From contig NZ_JAMLDY010000013.1 of assembly GCF_024211255.1 (NCBI RefSeq), positions 1-64,000 of the forward strand: 64,000 bases of DNA. The letters are read 5' to 3'. The position numbers and the translations under genes are program-made. Shown here in pieces: positions 52,947 to 61,888 of this stretch. Positions within the stretch are counted from its first letter, which is position 1, and the number at the start of each line of letters is the position of its first letter. The notes beneath the pieces are model-generated. The model searched no databases. It had not been told where the DNA came from and saw nothing but the letters and a program-made list of their open reading frames with translations. The DNA is from Sphingomonas liriopis (GTDB lineage: Bacteria; Pseudomonadota; Alphaproteobacteria; Sphingomonadales; Sphingomonadaceae).

Positions 52947-54257
52947 TCACCGCATCGCCGCCAGCAACTTATCCAGCGGCGCGGTGGCGAAGCTCGTCAT
53001 GTCGTCGGCCAGCGCATAGGGCAGCAGCAGCGTGCGCCCGCGCACCAGCCCACCGCACGAATAGACGACGTTCGGCACATAGCCGTCCCATGTCTCGCCG
53101 TCCGGCGCGATCAGCGGTTCCGCCATGCGGCCCAATACCTTGGTCGGATCGTCGCGATCGAGCAGCGCCGCGCCGATGCAATAGCTGCGCACCATGCCGA
53201 CGCCGTGGGTCAGCACCAGCCAGCCCTCGTCGATCTCGATCGGGGATCCGCAATTGCCGATCTGGATGAATTCCCACGGATATTGCGGCGTCATGATCCG
53301 CACCGGATCGGCCCAGGCGAGCGGCGTGTCGCTCGTCGCATACCACAGGTTTTCGTTGTCGTGGCGGAACAGCGCCGCGAACTTCCCGCCGACCTTGCGG
53401 GGGAACAGCGCCATGCCTTTGCCGGGCGCTACGGGGCCATCGACGGGATGCATGTGGAACAGACGGAAATCGTCGGTCTGCATGACTTCCTGCCGCGCGC
53501 CCTCGGCGCTGACCGCGGTATAGCTGCCGAGATAGGTCTGCTGCCCGTCGTCGTCACGGAACTGCACCAGCCGCACGTCCTCGATTCCCCGGCTCTGGCT
53601 TTCGACCACCGGAAACAGGACCGTCTCCGACGGATCGCGGGCATCGCGGCAGTTGAGCTGGACCAGCGCCTTGGCGCCGATCTGGCGGACCAGTTCGGGG
53701 TCGGGTTCCTCGATCACCGGTGGTACGCCTTGTGGTCCCGGCGGATCGATGACGAGGTCGTCGTCGTCCGGCCCCCAGGTGCCGGTGCGGAAGGTGACCG
53801 AGGACAGGTGCCCCTCGCCGATCCCGCGCAGCGACAGGACGAAGCGGATCGCGCCGTCGGCACAATCGCCCTGGTCGGGGTGCGGCACGATGCTGGGGTT
53901 GAACAGCGCCGCCGCCTCGAACGAATATTCGGCGCTGAAATAGCCGCCGATCAGCATCTTGCGGTTCTCGGGCAGGTCGGGATCGAGTTTCAGCGGCTCG
54001 GCGACCTCCGCGAAGCGACGCAGCAGCAGCGCGGGGATCTCGCGATGGCGTGCGCCGAGCCCTTCGACGATCGTATCGACCATCGCCACGATCTGGTTGT
54101 CGGGCAGCGCGAGCAGCCGCGCGACGATGCGGTCGCCGCGCGGTTGCCCCTCGACGCGGAACGGGTCTGGATCGCCGGGCAGGAACGGGCGGATCACCGT
54201 CCGCTTGGGATCGGGCAACAGGGTCGGTTCGAGGTGATGGACGAAAGACGCGGCCAA
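52947..54257 (-). CDS. Glycoside hydrolase family 130 protein
   Basis: A 436-residue five-bladed beta-propeller-type protein of the GH130 family (mannoside phosphorylases and hydrolases). It shows AALFNPSIVPHPDQ near residue 117, FVLSLRGIGEGHLSSVTFRTG near 140, GPVAPGKGMALFPRKVGGKF near 275, and NVVYSCGGLVRG near 398. There is no signal peptide, so it is cytosolic. GH130 enzymes act on beta-mannosides; whether this one is a phosphorylase or hydrolase cannot be decided by eye. It lies at the end of the carbohydrate locus, downstream of the DUF885 gene. Confidence 0.85.
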   Translation of the reverse strand: MAASFVHHLEPTLLPDPKRTVIRPFLPGDPDPFRVEGQPRGDRIVARLLALPDNQIVAMVDTIVEGLGARHREIPALLLRRFAEVAEPLKLDPDLPENRKMLIGGYFSAEYSFEAAALFNPSIVPHPDQGDCADGAIRFVLSLRGIGEGHLSSVTFRTGTWGPDDDDLVIDPPGPQGVPPVIEEPDPELVRQIGAKALVQLNCRDARDPSETVLFPVVESQSRGIEDVRLVQFRDDDGQQTYLGSYTAVSAEGARQEVMQTDDFRLFHMHPVDGPVAPGKGMALFPRKVGGKFAALFRHDNENLWYATSDTPLAWADPVRIMTPQYPWEFIQIGNCGSPIEIDEGWLVLTHGVGMVRSYCIGAALLDRDDPTKVLGRMAEPLIAPDGETWDGYVPNVVYSCGGLVRGRTLLLPYALADDMTSFATAPLDKLLAAMR

Positions 54258-54346
54258 ATGAGCCTCCAGCAGAACGCACGGGCGAGACGGCCCGGATCAT
54301 GCCGCACCAGACGCGCGAAGGGCGGCTGTGGGTCCGCCGCGACGCG

Positions 54347-55663
54347 TCAGGAAATGTTGCCGACCGCCTCGCTGCGCATCCGCCCGGCGGCGAGCAGCCG
54401 CTGATGGACCGCGATGCGCTTGGTGCCACGCCGCGTGCCGACCGCATCGGCGATGGCGAGCCACGCCATCGCCTCGCCGACGCGGCTGGCGGGTTCCTGC
54501 GCGATGCGCGTCACTTCGGTATCGAAAGGGGCGAAATAGGCGGGCTCGCCCTGCCACGCGACCAGCCGCGCACGCGCTTCGTCGCGTGACCAGCCGTCGC
54601 GGTGCATGCCGAGATCGGCAAGCGCACGCGCGACGCGGAAGATCAGCCAGTGGAGGTGGCCGAGCAGCGCGTGCGGGTCGGCGAAGGCGCCGTCCGCCGC
54701 CGCCAGCGTCTCGGCATATATGCCCCAGCCCTCGACGAAGCTCGCCGCATAATCGATCCGCAGCGGATGCGGCGCGGCGATCCCCTCCAGCCCGAGCTGG
54801 ATCATATGCCCGGGCAGCAGCTCGTGCGCGACGACGCTCGGCATCGTCCAGCGCGGGCGATCGCGCAGCCGGCGCAGATCGACGATATAGCCGCCACGCT
54901 GCGTGGGAGTGGGGACAACGCGATAGCCGTTCCTGCCCGCGGCGAGCTCTGCGGGCGACAGGCCGCGCACGGTGACGTTGGTGCACCAGCCGGGCACCGG
55001 GCCGATCGTCGCGGCGACGCGGGATCGCGCGGCGGCGAGCAGCGCGGCCATGTCGGCGACCGCGGCGTCGGCGTCGGGGTAGAGGAAGCGTTCGTCGCGC
55101 CACAGCCGCGTATAGCGTTCGCCGATGCTGCCTTCGGTCATGCCGATCGCGGCAAAGGCCTGCGCGGCACGCGCGTGGAGACGGGCGAGCTCGCGCGTCA
55201 GCCGCGCTTGTGCGGCCTGCGGGGTGACGTCGCCGAGCGGACGGCGCAGCAGCAGCGCATAATGGCCGGGTGCGATCCGCGCGGCGGGGTCGATCGGGCG
55301 ATAGCCGCCGCTGCGCCCGCGGGTGTTCGGGAGCGTCGCGAGCTGCGCATCGATTGCGAGGCCGGCACGCGCGGTGACGAGGTCTAGGCGTCGTGGTGGC
55401 GCCAGCGTCGCGGGGTCGAAGCCGGCGAGGCTGGCCAGTGCCTCGCCGGGCGGCAGTTGCTGTGCTTCGTCCAGCGCGATGCGGAGCGCGTCCGCCGGCA
55501 CGCCTTGCGCCAGCGAGCGCGTGCTGGCGGCGATCATGCTCGCCCCTAGCCCAACCAGCACCGCCCGACGTCCCCTGCGAAGGCCGGCAGACGGCAGCGC
55601 GTCGGTGTCGCGCGACAACCTTTCGCCTGCCGGGCATGAGCCTTCCCCAATCTCCTCCGTCAT
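54347..55663 (-). CDS. DUF885-family peptidase, exported
   Basis: A 438-residue DUF885 protein. An Arg-rich, Tat-like signal (LRRGRRAVLVGLGASMIAASTRSLAQ, about residues 23-48) precedes the domain. The zinc-protease motif HELLPGH is in VVAHELLPGHMIQ near 275, followed by YAASFVEGWGIYAE near 305 with the third ligand Glu. Function in the family is poorly defined. The only upstream ATG (55663) lies inside a family B repeat, so the first dozen residues are repeat-coded; TTG 55618, closer to the signal peptide, is an alternative start. Confidence 0.8.
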   Translation of the reverse strand: MTEEIGEGSCPAGERLSRDTDALPSAGLRRGRRAVLVGLGASMIAASTRSLAQGVPADALRIALDEAQQLPPGEALASLAGFDPATLAPPRRLDLVTARAGLAIDAQLATLPNTRGRSGGYRPIDPAARIAPGHYALLLRRPLGDVTPQAAQARLTRELARLHARAAQAFAAIGMTEGSIGERYTRLWRDERFLYPDADAAVADMAALLAAARSRVAATIGPVPGWCTNVTVRGLSPAELAAGRNGYRVVPTPTQRGGYIVDLRRLRDRPRWTMPSVVAHELLPGHMIQLGLEGIAAPHPLRIDYAASFVEGWGIYAETLAAADGAFADPHALLGHLHWLIFRVARALADLGMHRDGWSRDEARARLVAWQGEPAYFAPFDTEVTRIAQEPASRVGEAMAWLAIADAVGTRRGTKRIAVHQRLLAAGRMRSEAVGNIS

Positions 55664-55753
55664 GCCGGACGTGTTCCGGCATCCACGGTTCCGCACCACC
55701 GACGCTCTCGGGTTCGCGGCCCGGTGGACCCCGGAACATGTCCGGGGTGACGG
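55657..55753. repeat. Palindromic repeat, family B variant
   Basis: Arms 55657-55686 and 55724-55753 are imperfect inverted copies; the left arm has cgtcatgccgga instead of cgtcaccccgga. It lies between the 1254-residue gene and the DUF885 gene and contains the apparent DUF885 ATG. Confidence 0.82.
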
Positions 55754-55802
55754 CGGATTTGGGCGAGGGCTGCGCGTCTCGCAAAGACTGGGGAACCCAG
55801 GG

Positions 55803-58800
55803 TCACCGCCCCACTGTCACCGCGTTGTTGAGCCGCGTCACCTCCGCCGCATCTCCCGCCAGTGCCACGCGGACCGTCAGGCCGGCAGGGTCGACCGGCG
55901 CCGTCAGCCGTACGCGGACGGTACGCGGTTGGAGGTCGTTCGGCGCGTCGATCGGTGGGATGGCGACGCTCGCCACCGTGCGGCCATCCGTCGTCACCAG
56001 CGTCGCGGTGCCGGCGCCCGAGGCGACCGACCCCAGTCCATGCACCGTCACGCTCACGCGCCGCCCCTGCACGACGACGTCGTCGCGGCCGATGCCGATG
56101 TCGGGGCGCGATTCGACGGGGGTCGCCGGGGTGAGCAACCGCGCCTCGATCACCGTGGTGGTGTGGGGGGCGAAGGCGACCTCCGTCCCGGTGCTGCGTT
56201 CGAACGCGACCGTCGCGGGCGTGCCGGCCGTCACCGTCCTGCCCTCGTCGCTGCTGGTGCCTGTCGTCACCCGCCACTGGCCGGCGGTGACGTTCCACGC
56301 CGTCATCGTCGCGCGCTGGGCGACATCGCTGGTGTTGTAGGCGATCACCTTGAACGCATCACGCGTCGCGCCGGGCATCAGGATGGCGACTTGTTCCGCT
56401 GCGCCGGGCGTCGCGAACCGCCAGCTCACCGTATTGCCCGGCCACGTCTGGTTGCGGCGTAGCGCGATGCCGCCGAGCCGCTCGCGCTGGAGGATATCGT
56501 TGGGCTGGTCGACGCGGTCGGACCACCAATGGCCCTCGGTGTACATATATTGGTGCTGTGCCTTGTCGACGTACGCGTCGGCGTGCAGCGCGGCGAGGAT
56601 CGCGGTGTCGCCGGTCGTCGCCCAGGCGGCGTAGCGCGTGAAGGGATCGCTTCCCGCCGCCTTGGCGATCCGGTCGCGCAGGGCTTTGCCGCCCGGCATC
56701 AGGTCGAAGGCGTTCTCGTTGAACTCGGCGAGGCCGTTGCCCGACGCGCCGAGCCGTCCCGCGATCGGACGGAGATATTTGGCATCGCCGGTGAAGCGCC
56801 ACGCCGCCCACGCGCCCTGCAACGGCGTCGACACGCCGCCGCCGTCGCCGGTGCGCACCGCGTCGCTGTCCCACTGGATTTCGTTGGGATAGCGCCACGT
56901 TCCGTCCGGCGCTTGCGTGCCATGCGCCATCCAGCCGTCGATCACGCCGGTCACCATCTCGCGTACCGCGGCATTGCCGTTGTACAGGCCGAGCAGGATC
57001 GGCCCGTGCAGCACGGTGAAACTGTACGGTTTCTGCCACGCGAAGGCGCCGCCGCGATACGCCTTGCGCCCACCGTACCAGTTGGTCGCGAAATGCATGT
57101 GGCCGGCGGGGTTCTTCAGGATCACGCCCTGCAGCGCGCGCGTCGTCGCCATGATCCGCTCGATCGCCTTGGGCTCGCCCCAGTTGAGGTAGAGCCGCTG
57201 CGCGTCCGAGTTGAGCCCCTCCTCATACGCATGCAGTTCGTCGGTGGTGATATAGCCGAGGCCGTTCACCCGCATGCCATTGGCATAGACCGCATCCGAC
57301 ACCGCGCGCAGCGAGGCGTTCACCTTGTCGGGCTCGACGCCCATCAGCGCGAGGCCGGGCCATTGCTGGGTCAGGTCGGTGTCGTCGGAGATGCCGCCTC
57401 CGAAATCGCCATAGGGCACCTGCCGGTGGTCGATCCACCACGTCACGAAGTCGCGCGTGATCTTGAGGTCGTCGAGCTGGCGCGCTGCCCATGCGGGAAC
57501 GCCGGCGGGGATTGGCGGCAGCGTCACGGTGGGCATGTTCTCGGGCCGGTAGTTGATATCCGCCCAATAGGCGCGGCCCTGCACGTGATCGGGATCGACG
57601 CGCAGCAGGTCGGAGATATCGGCGAAGACGCGCCGGTACAGCGCCTCGCGCTTCGACGCGGTATGTTCCTCGACGAGGAAGCCCCAATTGTCGCGCACCT
57701 GGTTGAAGCGGTCGGCGACATGCTCCTCTACCGCCTCGGCGCGCGGCTTGAAGACGAGGCGGAGCTTCGCGCCGTTCAGGCTCTGCGCGTCGAAGTCGGG
57801 CGCGGCGGACGCGATCGTCAGGTACAGGCCGTCGTTCGACAGGATGCGGTCGCGCAGGTCCAGCCACAAGGTCCGCGCCTCGCCGGGGCGGACCGACACC
57901 GACAGATCGATCATCGCGCGCGCCGGCCAGATCGGATCGGCGACGCGGATGTTGAGCGCGATGAGGCCGCGCGCGTCGGGCTGGGCCTTGAGCGCCGGAA
58001 TGTCGATCGCGATTCCGTCGAGTCCGTCGTGGATGTTCTGCCAGCCATAATCCCAGGCGCGCGCCAGAGGCTTGTCGGGATAGGCATCGCCGAAGCTCGC
58101 CGGGATCAGGACATGGACGATCGGCTTGCCCGGCGCCCGTTCGACCGCCGCGGTCGCCCCCGCCGCGCCCGCGCCGACCGCGACCTTCATCCCCGCGGAC
58201 GGCATCGTCAGCACCGTCGCGCGCTCGTCGGCGGGAAAACGGCCGGCGATATAGGCGTTGAGCGGGGCGAGGCTCGCGAGTCTGGGCGAGGCGCTGGCGT
58301 CGATCGTATAGGCGAGCTTGAAGCTGCCCGCCGGCTCGGGCGCGGTGCCGACGTCATAGGCCCAGAATTCCTGGATCGGCTGCTCCTGCATCACGTTGGT
58401 GAAGCTGAGCACGCCGCCGGTATGCGGTGCCACCGCATCGACGCTGCGCACCACGCCCTTCGCCCGCGTCGCGACCGTCGTGCCGTTCCAGCCGAGCGTG
58501 CCATAGGCGGCACCACGGATCTCGACCCGGTTGAAGCGCTGGCCCTCGGGAACGGTCAGGTCATACCGCTTGCCGCCTTCGACGTAGACGTTCCAGTCGG
58601 GCAGCTCGAAATAATCGTCGCGGCCGGGCAGTTTCGACCGGTTGTAGACGCCGGGCCAGGTCGTCTCGGCGATGCCATCGACGCCCTTGTACATCCATTG
58701 TTTCAGGTCCTTCGCATCGGCGAACTCGATGCGGCGGACGCTCGTCACGGGATCGGCGAGCACCGGCGGGGCGCTCTTGTCCCAGCCGTAGCGGTGCAGC

Positions 58801-59567
58801 CAGGCGGCGCGTTGTGCGGCGGTATCGGCCGGGGCAGGCGCGGCGGGTTCGCGCTTCGCGGCGAGTGCGGCGACATCCTCCCGCGTCAGCATGTGATCGT
58901 AGACGCGGATTTCATCGAGGTCGCTACCGCGCATGAAGCTGTAGCGGCTCTGCACCTGATGCGGGCTGATGACGCGCCCCGCCATGCCGAACTGGTCGAG
59001 GCCGGAATCGAGATCGGCCTTCTGCTCCAGTTGCGCCACTTCCCTGCCGTCGACGAACAGGCGTACGCCGACGCCCTCGTCCCACGCAAAGGCGATATGC
59101 TCCCATTGTTCGGGCGTCGGCGGGGTCGGGATGCGCCACGAGACGCGCAGGCGGGAGAGGTTGGCGTCGGTGACGAAGGCGTCGAAGCCGTGGCCGTTCC
59201 AGTCGATGCGCAGGAACGCCATGTCCCAGCTGGTATGATCGGCGAAGCCGGCACGGAAGATGACGAACGGCGCTTCGGTCACCGCCTCGCGCGCGCGCCA
59301 GAAGAAGGCGAGCGTGCCGCGCTGCGCGATCATGTTGCCCGGCGCCTGCCACGCGACATAGCCCTCGTCCGCCCAGCGCGCCGCGCCGCCGATCGCGCCG
59401 TCCGGCGTGACGGTCACCGCGCTGCGGAAGTTGGGGACGGGATCGCCACCCGCCTTGTCGGCGGTGAGGTCCTTGTCGGCGGAGACACGGAACAGCAGCC
59501 CGTCCTGCGCCGCCGCGGGAGTGGCGAGGAGAGCGGTCGCGAGCGCCAGGAGCGAGGTGAGTTTCAT
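55803..59567 (-). CDS. Large exported LamG-domain protein, candidate polysaccharide-degrading enzyme
   Basis: A 1254-residue protein with a signal peptide (1-20). Residues about 30-235 form a LamG/concanavalin-like domain (GTLAFFWRAREAV, WEHIAFAWDEGVGVRLFVDG, LDEIRVYDHMLT). A beta-rich middle region follows. A helical region at about 610-1010 has WWIDHRQVPYGDFGGGISDD, HMHFATNWYGGRKAYRGG and YMYTEGHWWSDRVDQ, which look like an alpha/alpha-toroid with conserved Tyr, His and Trp, as in polysaccharide lyases. The C-terminal 240 residues are beta domains. I do not recognise a named family. The uronate genes next door suggest a uronic-acid polymer as substrate. ATG 59567. Confidence 0.7.
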   Translation of the reverse strand: MKLTSLLALATALLATPAAAQDGLLFRVSADKDLTADKAGGDPVPNFRSAVTVTPDGAIGGAARWADEGYVAWQAPGNMIAQRGTLAFFWRAREAVTEAPFVIFRAGFADHTSWDMAFLRIDWNGHGFDAFVTDANLSRLRVSWRIPTPPTPEQWEHIAFAWDEGVGVRLFVDGREVAQLEQKADLDSGLDQFGMAGRVISPHQVQSRYSFMRGSDLDEIRVYDHMLTREDVAALAAKREPAAPAPADTAAQRAAWLHRYGWDKSAPPVLADPVTSVRRIEFADAKDLKQWMYKGVDGIAETTWPGVYNRSKLPGRDDYFELPDWNVYVEGGKRYDLTVPEGQRFNRVEIRGAAYGTLGWNGTTVATRAKGVVRSVDAVAPHTGGVLSFTNVMQEQPIQEFWAYDVGTAPEPAGSFKLAYTIDASASPRLASLAPLNAYIAGRFPADERATVLTMPSAGMKVAVGAGAAGATAAVERAPGKPIVHVLIPASFGDAYPDKPLARAWDYGWQNIHDGLDGIAIDIPALKAQPDARGLIALNIRVADPIWPARAMIDLSVSVRPGEARTLWLDLRDRILSNDGLYLTIASAAPDFDAQSLNGAKLRLVFKPRAEAVEEHVADRFNQVRDNWGFLVEEHTASKREALYRRVFADISDLLRVDPDHVQGRAYWADINYRPENMPTVTLPPIPAGVPAWAARQLDDLKITRDFVTWWIDHRQVPYGDFGGGISDDTDLTQQWPGLALMGVEPDKVNASLRAVSDAVYANGMRVNGLGYITTDELHAYEEGLNSDAQRLYLNWGEPKAIERIMATTRALQGVILKNPAGHMHFATNWYGGRKAYRGGAFAWQKPYSFTVLHGPILLGLYNGNAAVREMVTGVIDGWMAHGTQAPDGTWRYPNEIQWDSDAVRTGDGGGVSTPLQGAWAAWRFTGDAKYLRPIAGRLGASGNGLAEFNENAFDLMPGGKALRDRIAKAAGSDPFTRYAAWATTGDTAILAALHADAYVDKAQHQYMYTEGHWWSDRVDQPNDILQRERLGGIALRRNQTWPGNTVSWRFATPGAAEQVAILMPGATRDAFKVIAYNTSDVAQRATMTAWNVTAGQWRVTTGTSSDEGRTVTAGTPATVAFERSTGTEVAFAPHTTTVIEARLLTPATPVESRPDIGIGRDDVVVQGRRVSVTVHGLGSVASGAGTATLVTTDGRTVASVAIPPIDAPNDLQPRTVRVRLTAPVDPAGLTVRVALAGDAAEVTRLNNAVTVGR

Positions 59568-59583
59568 GCTGCCTCTCCGGCGG

Positions 59584-59672
59584 TCACCCTCACCCTTCCG
59601 CGGCTTCGCCGCTCCCTCCCTCTCCCGGCGGGAGAGGGAAGAGCCGCCGCAGGCGGCGAAGGGTGAGGGTGA
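59584..59672. repeat. Palindromic repeat, family C
   Basis: Perfect 15-bp ends tcaccctcacccttc / gaagggtgagggtga with an inner ctctcccggcgggagag hairpin, between the MFS transporter and the LamG gene. Confidence 0.9.
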
Positions 59673-59679
59673 TTAGGGT

Positions 59680-60987
59680 TCAGCCCGCATCGACCCGCGC
59701 GAGACGCGGGCTGAGCAGGTGGATGACGATCACCGCGATCAGATAGGTCGAGCCCGCCACCGCGAAGATCGGCGTGTAGCTGCCCGTCGTCTCGAGGATA
59801 TAGCCGGTGAACTTGGCCATCAGCATCCCCCCGATCGCGCCGACGGTGCCGCCGATCCCGATCACCGATCCCACCGCCGCGCGCGGAAACATGTCCGACG
59901 GGATGGTGTAGAGGTTCGCCGAGAATGCCTGATGCGCCGCGGTCGCGAGGCCGACGATCGCGACGGCCAGCCAGACGTTGCTGGCATATTGGGCGAAGAA
60001 GATCGGCATCACCAAAAACGCGCAGATCAGCATCGTCAGCTTGCGCGCGACGTTCGCCGACAGTCCGCGCTTCATCAGCCGCGACGACGACCAGCCGCCC
60101 GCCACCGAACCGAGGTCGGAGATCAGGTAGATGACGATCAGCGGCGGCCCGAAGCTCTTGAGATCAAGGTTGTAGGTCTTGGCGAGGAAATCGGGCGTCC
60201 AGAACAGGAACAGCCACCAGATCGGATCGATCAGGAACTTGCCGAGCGCGAACGCCCAGGTCTCGCGATAGCGGACCAGCTGGCGCCACGGGATCGGCCT
60301 GACCGGATCGGCGGGGTCGCTCTCGATATAGGCGAGTTCCTCCGCCGACAGCCGCGACTGCTCGCGCGGGCGGCGATAGATGACGATCCACGCGGCGAGC
60401 CAGAGGAAGCTGAACAGCCCGGTGATGACGAACGCCATCCGCCAGCCGAGTCCCATGTCGATGACGATCCACGGCACCACCAGCGGCGTCACCACCGCGC
60501 CGATGTTGGCGCCGGCGTTGAACACGCCGGTCGCCAGCGCGCGCTCCTTGGCGGGAAACCATTCGGTCACCGCCTTGATCCCCGCGGGGAAATTGCCGCT
60601 CTCGCCGATGCCGAGCAGCGCGCGCGCGAGGCTGAACTGGAAGGCGGTGTTGACGAAGCCGCACAGGATATGCCCCGCGGTCCAGATCAGGAAGGCGATC
60701 GAATAGCCGATCCGCGCGCCGACCACGTCGACGATCTTGCCGAAGCTGAGATAGCCGATCGCATAGGCCGCCTGGAACCAGAAGATCACGTCGGCATAGG
60801 TCGTTTCCGACCAGCCGAGGTCCTTTGAGATCGTCGGTTTCAGCACCCCGATCATCTGCCGGTCGACATAGTTGATCGCGGTCGCCGCGAACAGCAGCCC
60901 GCAGATCACCCAGCGGTAGCGGCCCACGGTAGAGGCGGCGGCGGCGATCTGCGCCTCGCTCCTCTGCCGCTCTTCGATCGTCGCCAT
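59680..60987 (-). CDS. MFS transporter, hexuronate (ExuT)-like
   Basis: A 435-residue, 12-helix major-facilitator transporter of the anion:cation symporter (ACS) class. It shows AINYVDRQMIGVLKPTI near residue 38, a signature with RALLGIGESGNFPAG near 123, TEWFPAKERALATGVFNAGANIGAV near 140, and the second-half signature SDLGSVAGGWSSSRLMKRG. This class takes up glucuronate, galacturonate, tartrate or glucarate. ATG 60987 has aggagag upstream. The neighbouring hydratase, UxuB and UxaA support a uronate or 2-keto-sugar-acid substrate. Confidence 0.88.
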   Translation of the reverse strand: MATIEERQRSEAQIAAAASTVGRYRWVICGLLFAATAINYVDRQMIGVLKPTISKDLGWSETTYADVIFWFQAAYAIGYLSFGKIVDVVGARIGYSIAFLIWTAGHILCGFVNTAFQFSLARALLGIGESGNFPAGIKAVTEWFPAKERALATGVFNAGANIGAVVTPLVVPWIVIDMGLGWRMAFVITGLFSFLWLAAWIVIYRRPREQSRLSAEELAYIESDPADPVRPIPWRQLVRYRETWAFALGKFLIDPIWWLFLFWTPDFLAKTYNLDLKSFGPPLIVIYLISDLGSVAGGWSSSRLMKRGLSANVARKLTMLICAFLVMPIFFAQYASNVWLAVAIVGLATAAHQAFSANLYTIPSDMFPRAAVGSVIGIGGTVGAIGGMLMAKFTGYILETTGSYTPIFAVAGSTYLIAVIVIHLLSPRLARVDAG

Positions 60988-61015
60988 CAATCTCTCTCCT
61001 GGGAAAATCGGCCTC

Positions 61016-61807
61016 TTAGCGGGCCGTGATCGTGCAGCCGACGGTGTAGCGGCCATCGAAGCTGGCCTCCACGCGATCGCCGACCGCAACGGGATGGACG
61101 CCGGTCACCGCGCCGCTGGAAATCCACTGGCCGGGCTGCAACTGGATGCCGCGCGCCGCCATATGGTCGAACAGGAAGCGCGCCGCACCGACTGGCCCGT
61201 CGAGCATCGCCGCCGCGGTCGCCGCACCGATCCGCGTCCCGTTGATATCGAGCGTGATCGGCCATTGATTGAGGTCGACGTCGCGCCAGTCGGGGATCGC
61301 CGCGCCGACGACCAGACCGTTGTTGTTGCCGAAGTCGGAAATGGTGACCGTCGCGCCCAGCGCGTTGATGCCGGGAAAGGGGGAACTCGCGATCTCGATC
61401 CCGACATGGACCGCGTCGATCAGGTCGCGCGCCTCGGCCATCGTATAGCGGGTCTTGGCGGGGTCGGGCGCGGTGCCGATGCGGATCAGGAACTCGGCCT
61501 CCGCCGCGCCGAAGCCGTCCGCGAAGATCGGCATCGGCAGGTCGCCGTCGGTGGCGTCGAATACCGTGGCGGCAAAGATCGGGCCGCTCAGCCGGTCGAT
61601 GCCGTCGATCGGCGGGTTGATCCGTCCGACCTTCCAGCCGACGACCTCGCCGGTGGCGAACGCCAGCGCGGCATCCTGCACACGATAGGCGGTGGCGAGA
61701 TCGGCGGGAATCGCGCCGGGATAATCGGGCAGCGCATGGCCGTCGCGGCGCGCGGTCACGAAGGCGCGGGCGATATCCTGCACGGATGCGGTGTCGGTCT
61801 GTGGCAT
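61016..61807 (-). CDS. 2-keto-4-pentenoate hydratase / fumarylacetoacetase-family enzyme
   Basis: A 263-residue protein of the MhpD/2-keto-4-pentenoate hydratase class. It shows GWKVGRINPP near residue 57, the metal ligands in EAEFLIRIG near 102, HVGIEIASSPF near 132, and the GAVTGVHPVAVGD end. In aromatic pathways such enzymes hydrate 2-hydroxypentadienoate. Here, in a uronate cluster, it more likely handles a 2-keto-3-deoxy sugar acid, which is an inference. ATG 61807, 28 bases before the MFS gene. Confidence 0.85.
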   Translation of the reverse strand: MPQTDTASVQDIARAFVTARRDGHALPDYPGAIPADLATAYRVQDAALAFATGEVVGWKVGRINPPIDGIDRLSGPIFAATVFDATDGDLPMPIFADGFGAAEAEFLIRIGTAPDPAKTRYTMAEARDLIDAVHVGIEIASSPFPGINALGATVTISDFGNNNGLVVGAAIPDWRDVDLNQWPITLDINGTRIGAATAAAMLDGPVGAARFLFDHMAARGIQLQPGQWISSGAVTGVHPVAVGDRVEASFDGRYTVGCTITAR

Positions 61808-61856
61808 CGGGCTTTACGCCCCCCTCTCGCTTGTTTTGATCTTGCGCGAAAGGGTA

Positions 61857-61873
61857 TGGGAAACCGGTGTCAA
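61857..61873. promoter_or_regulatory. Candidate LacI-type operator
   Basis: GAAACCGGTGTC (61860-61871) is a near-perfect palindrome centred on CCGG, in the 81-base gap upstream of the hydratase gene. LacI-family regulators of uronate genes often use such sites. A single copy only, so this is weak. Confidence 0.35.
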
Positions 61874-61888
61874 TGACAAGCGCCCGGA

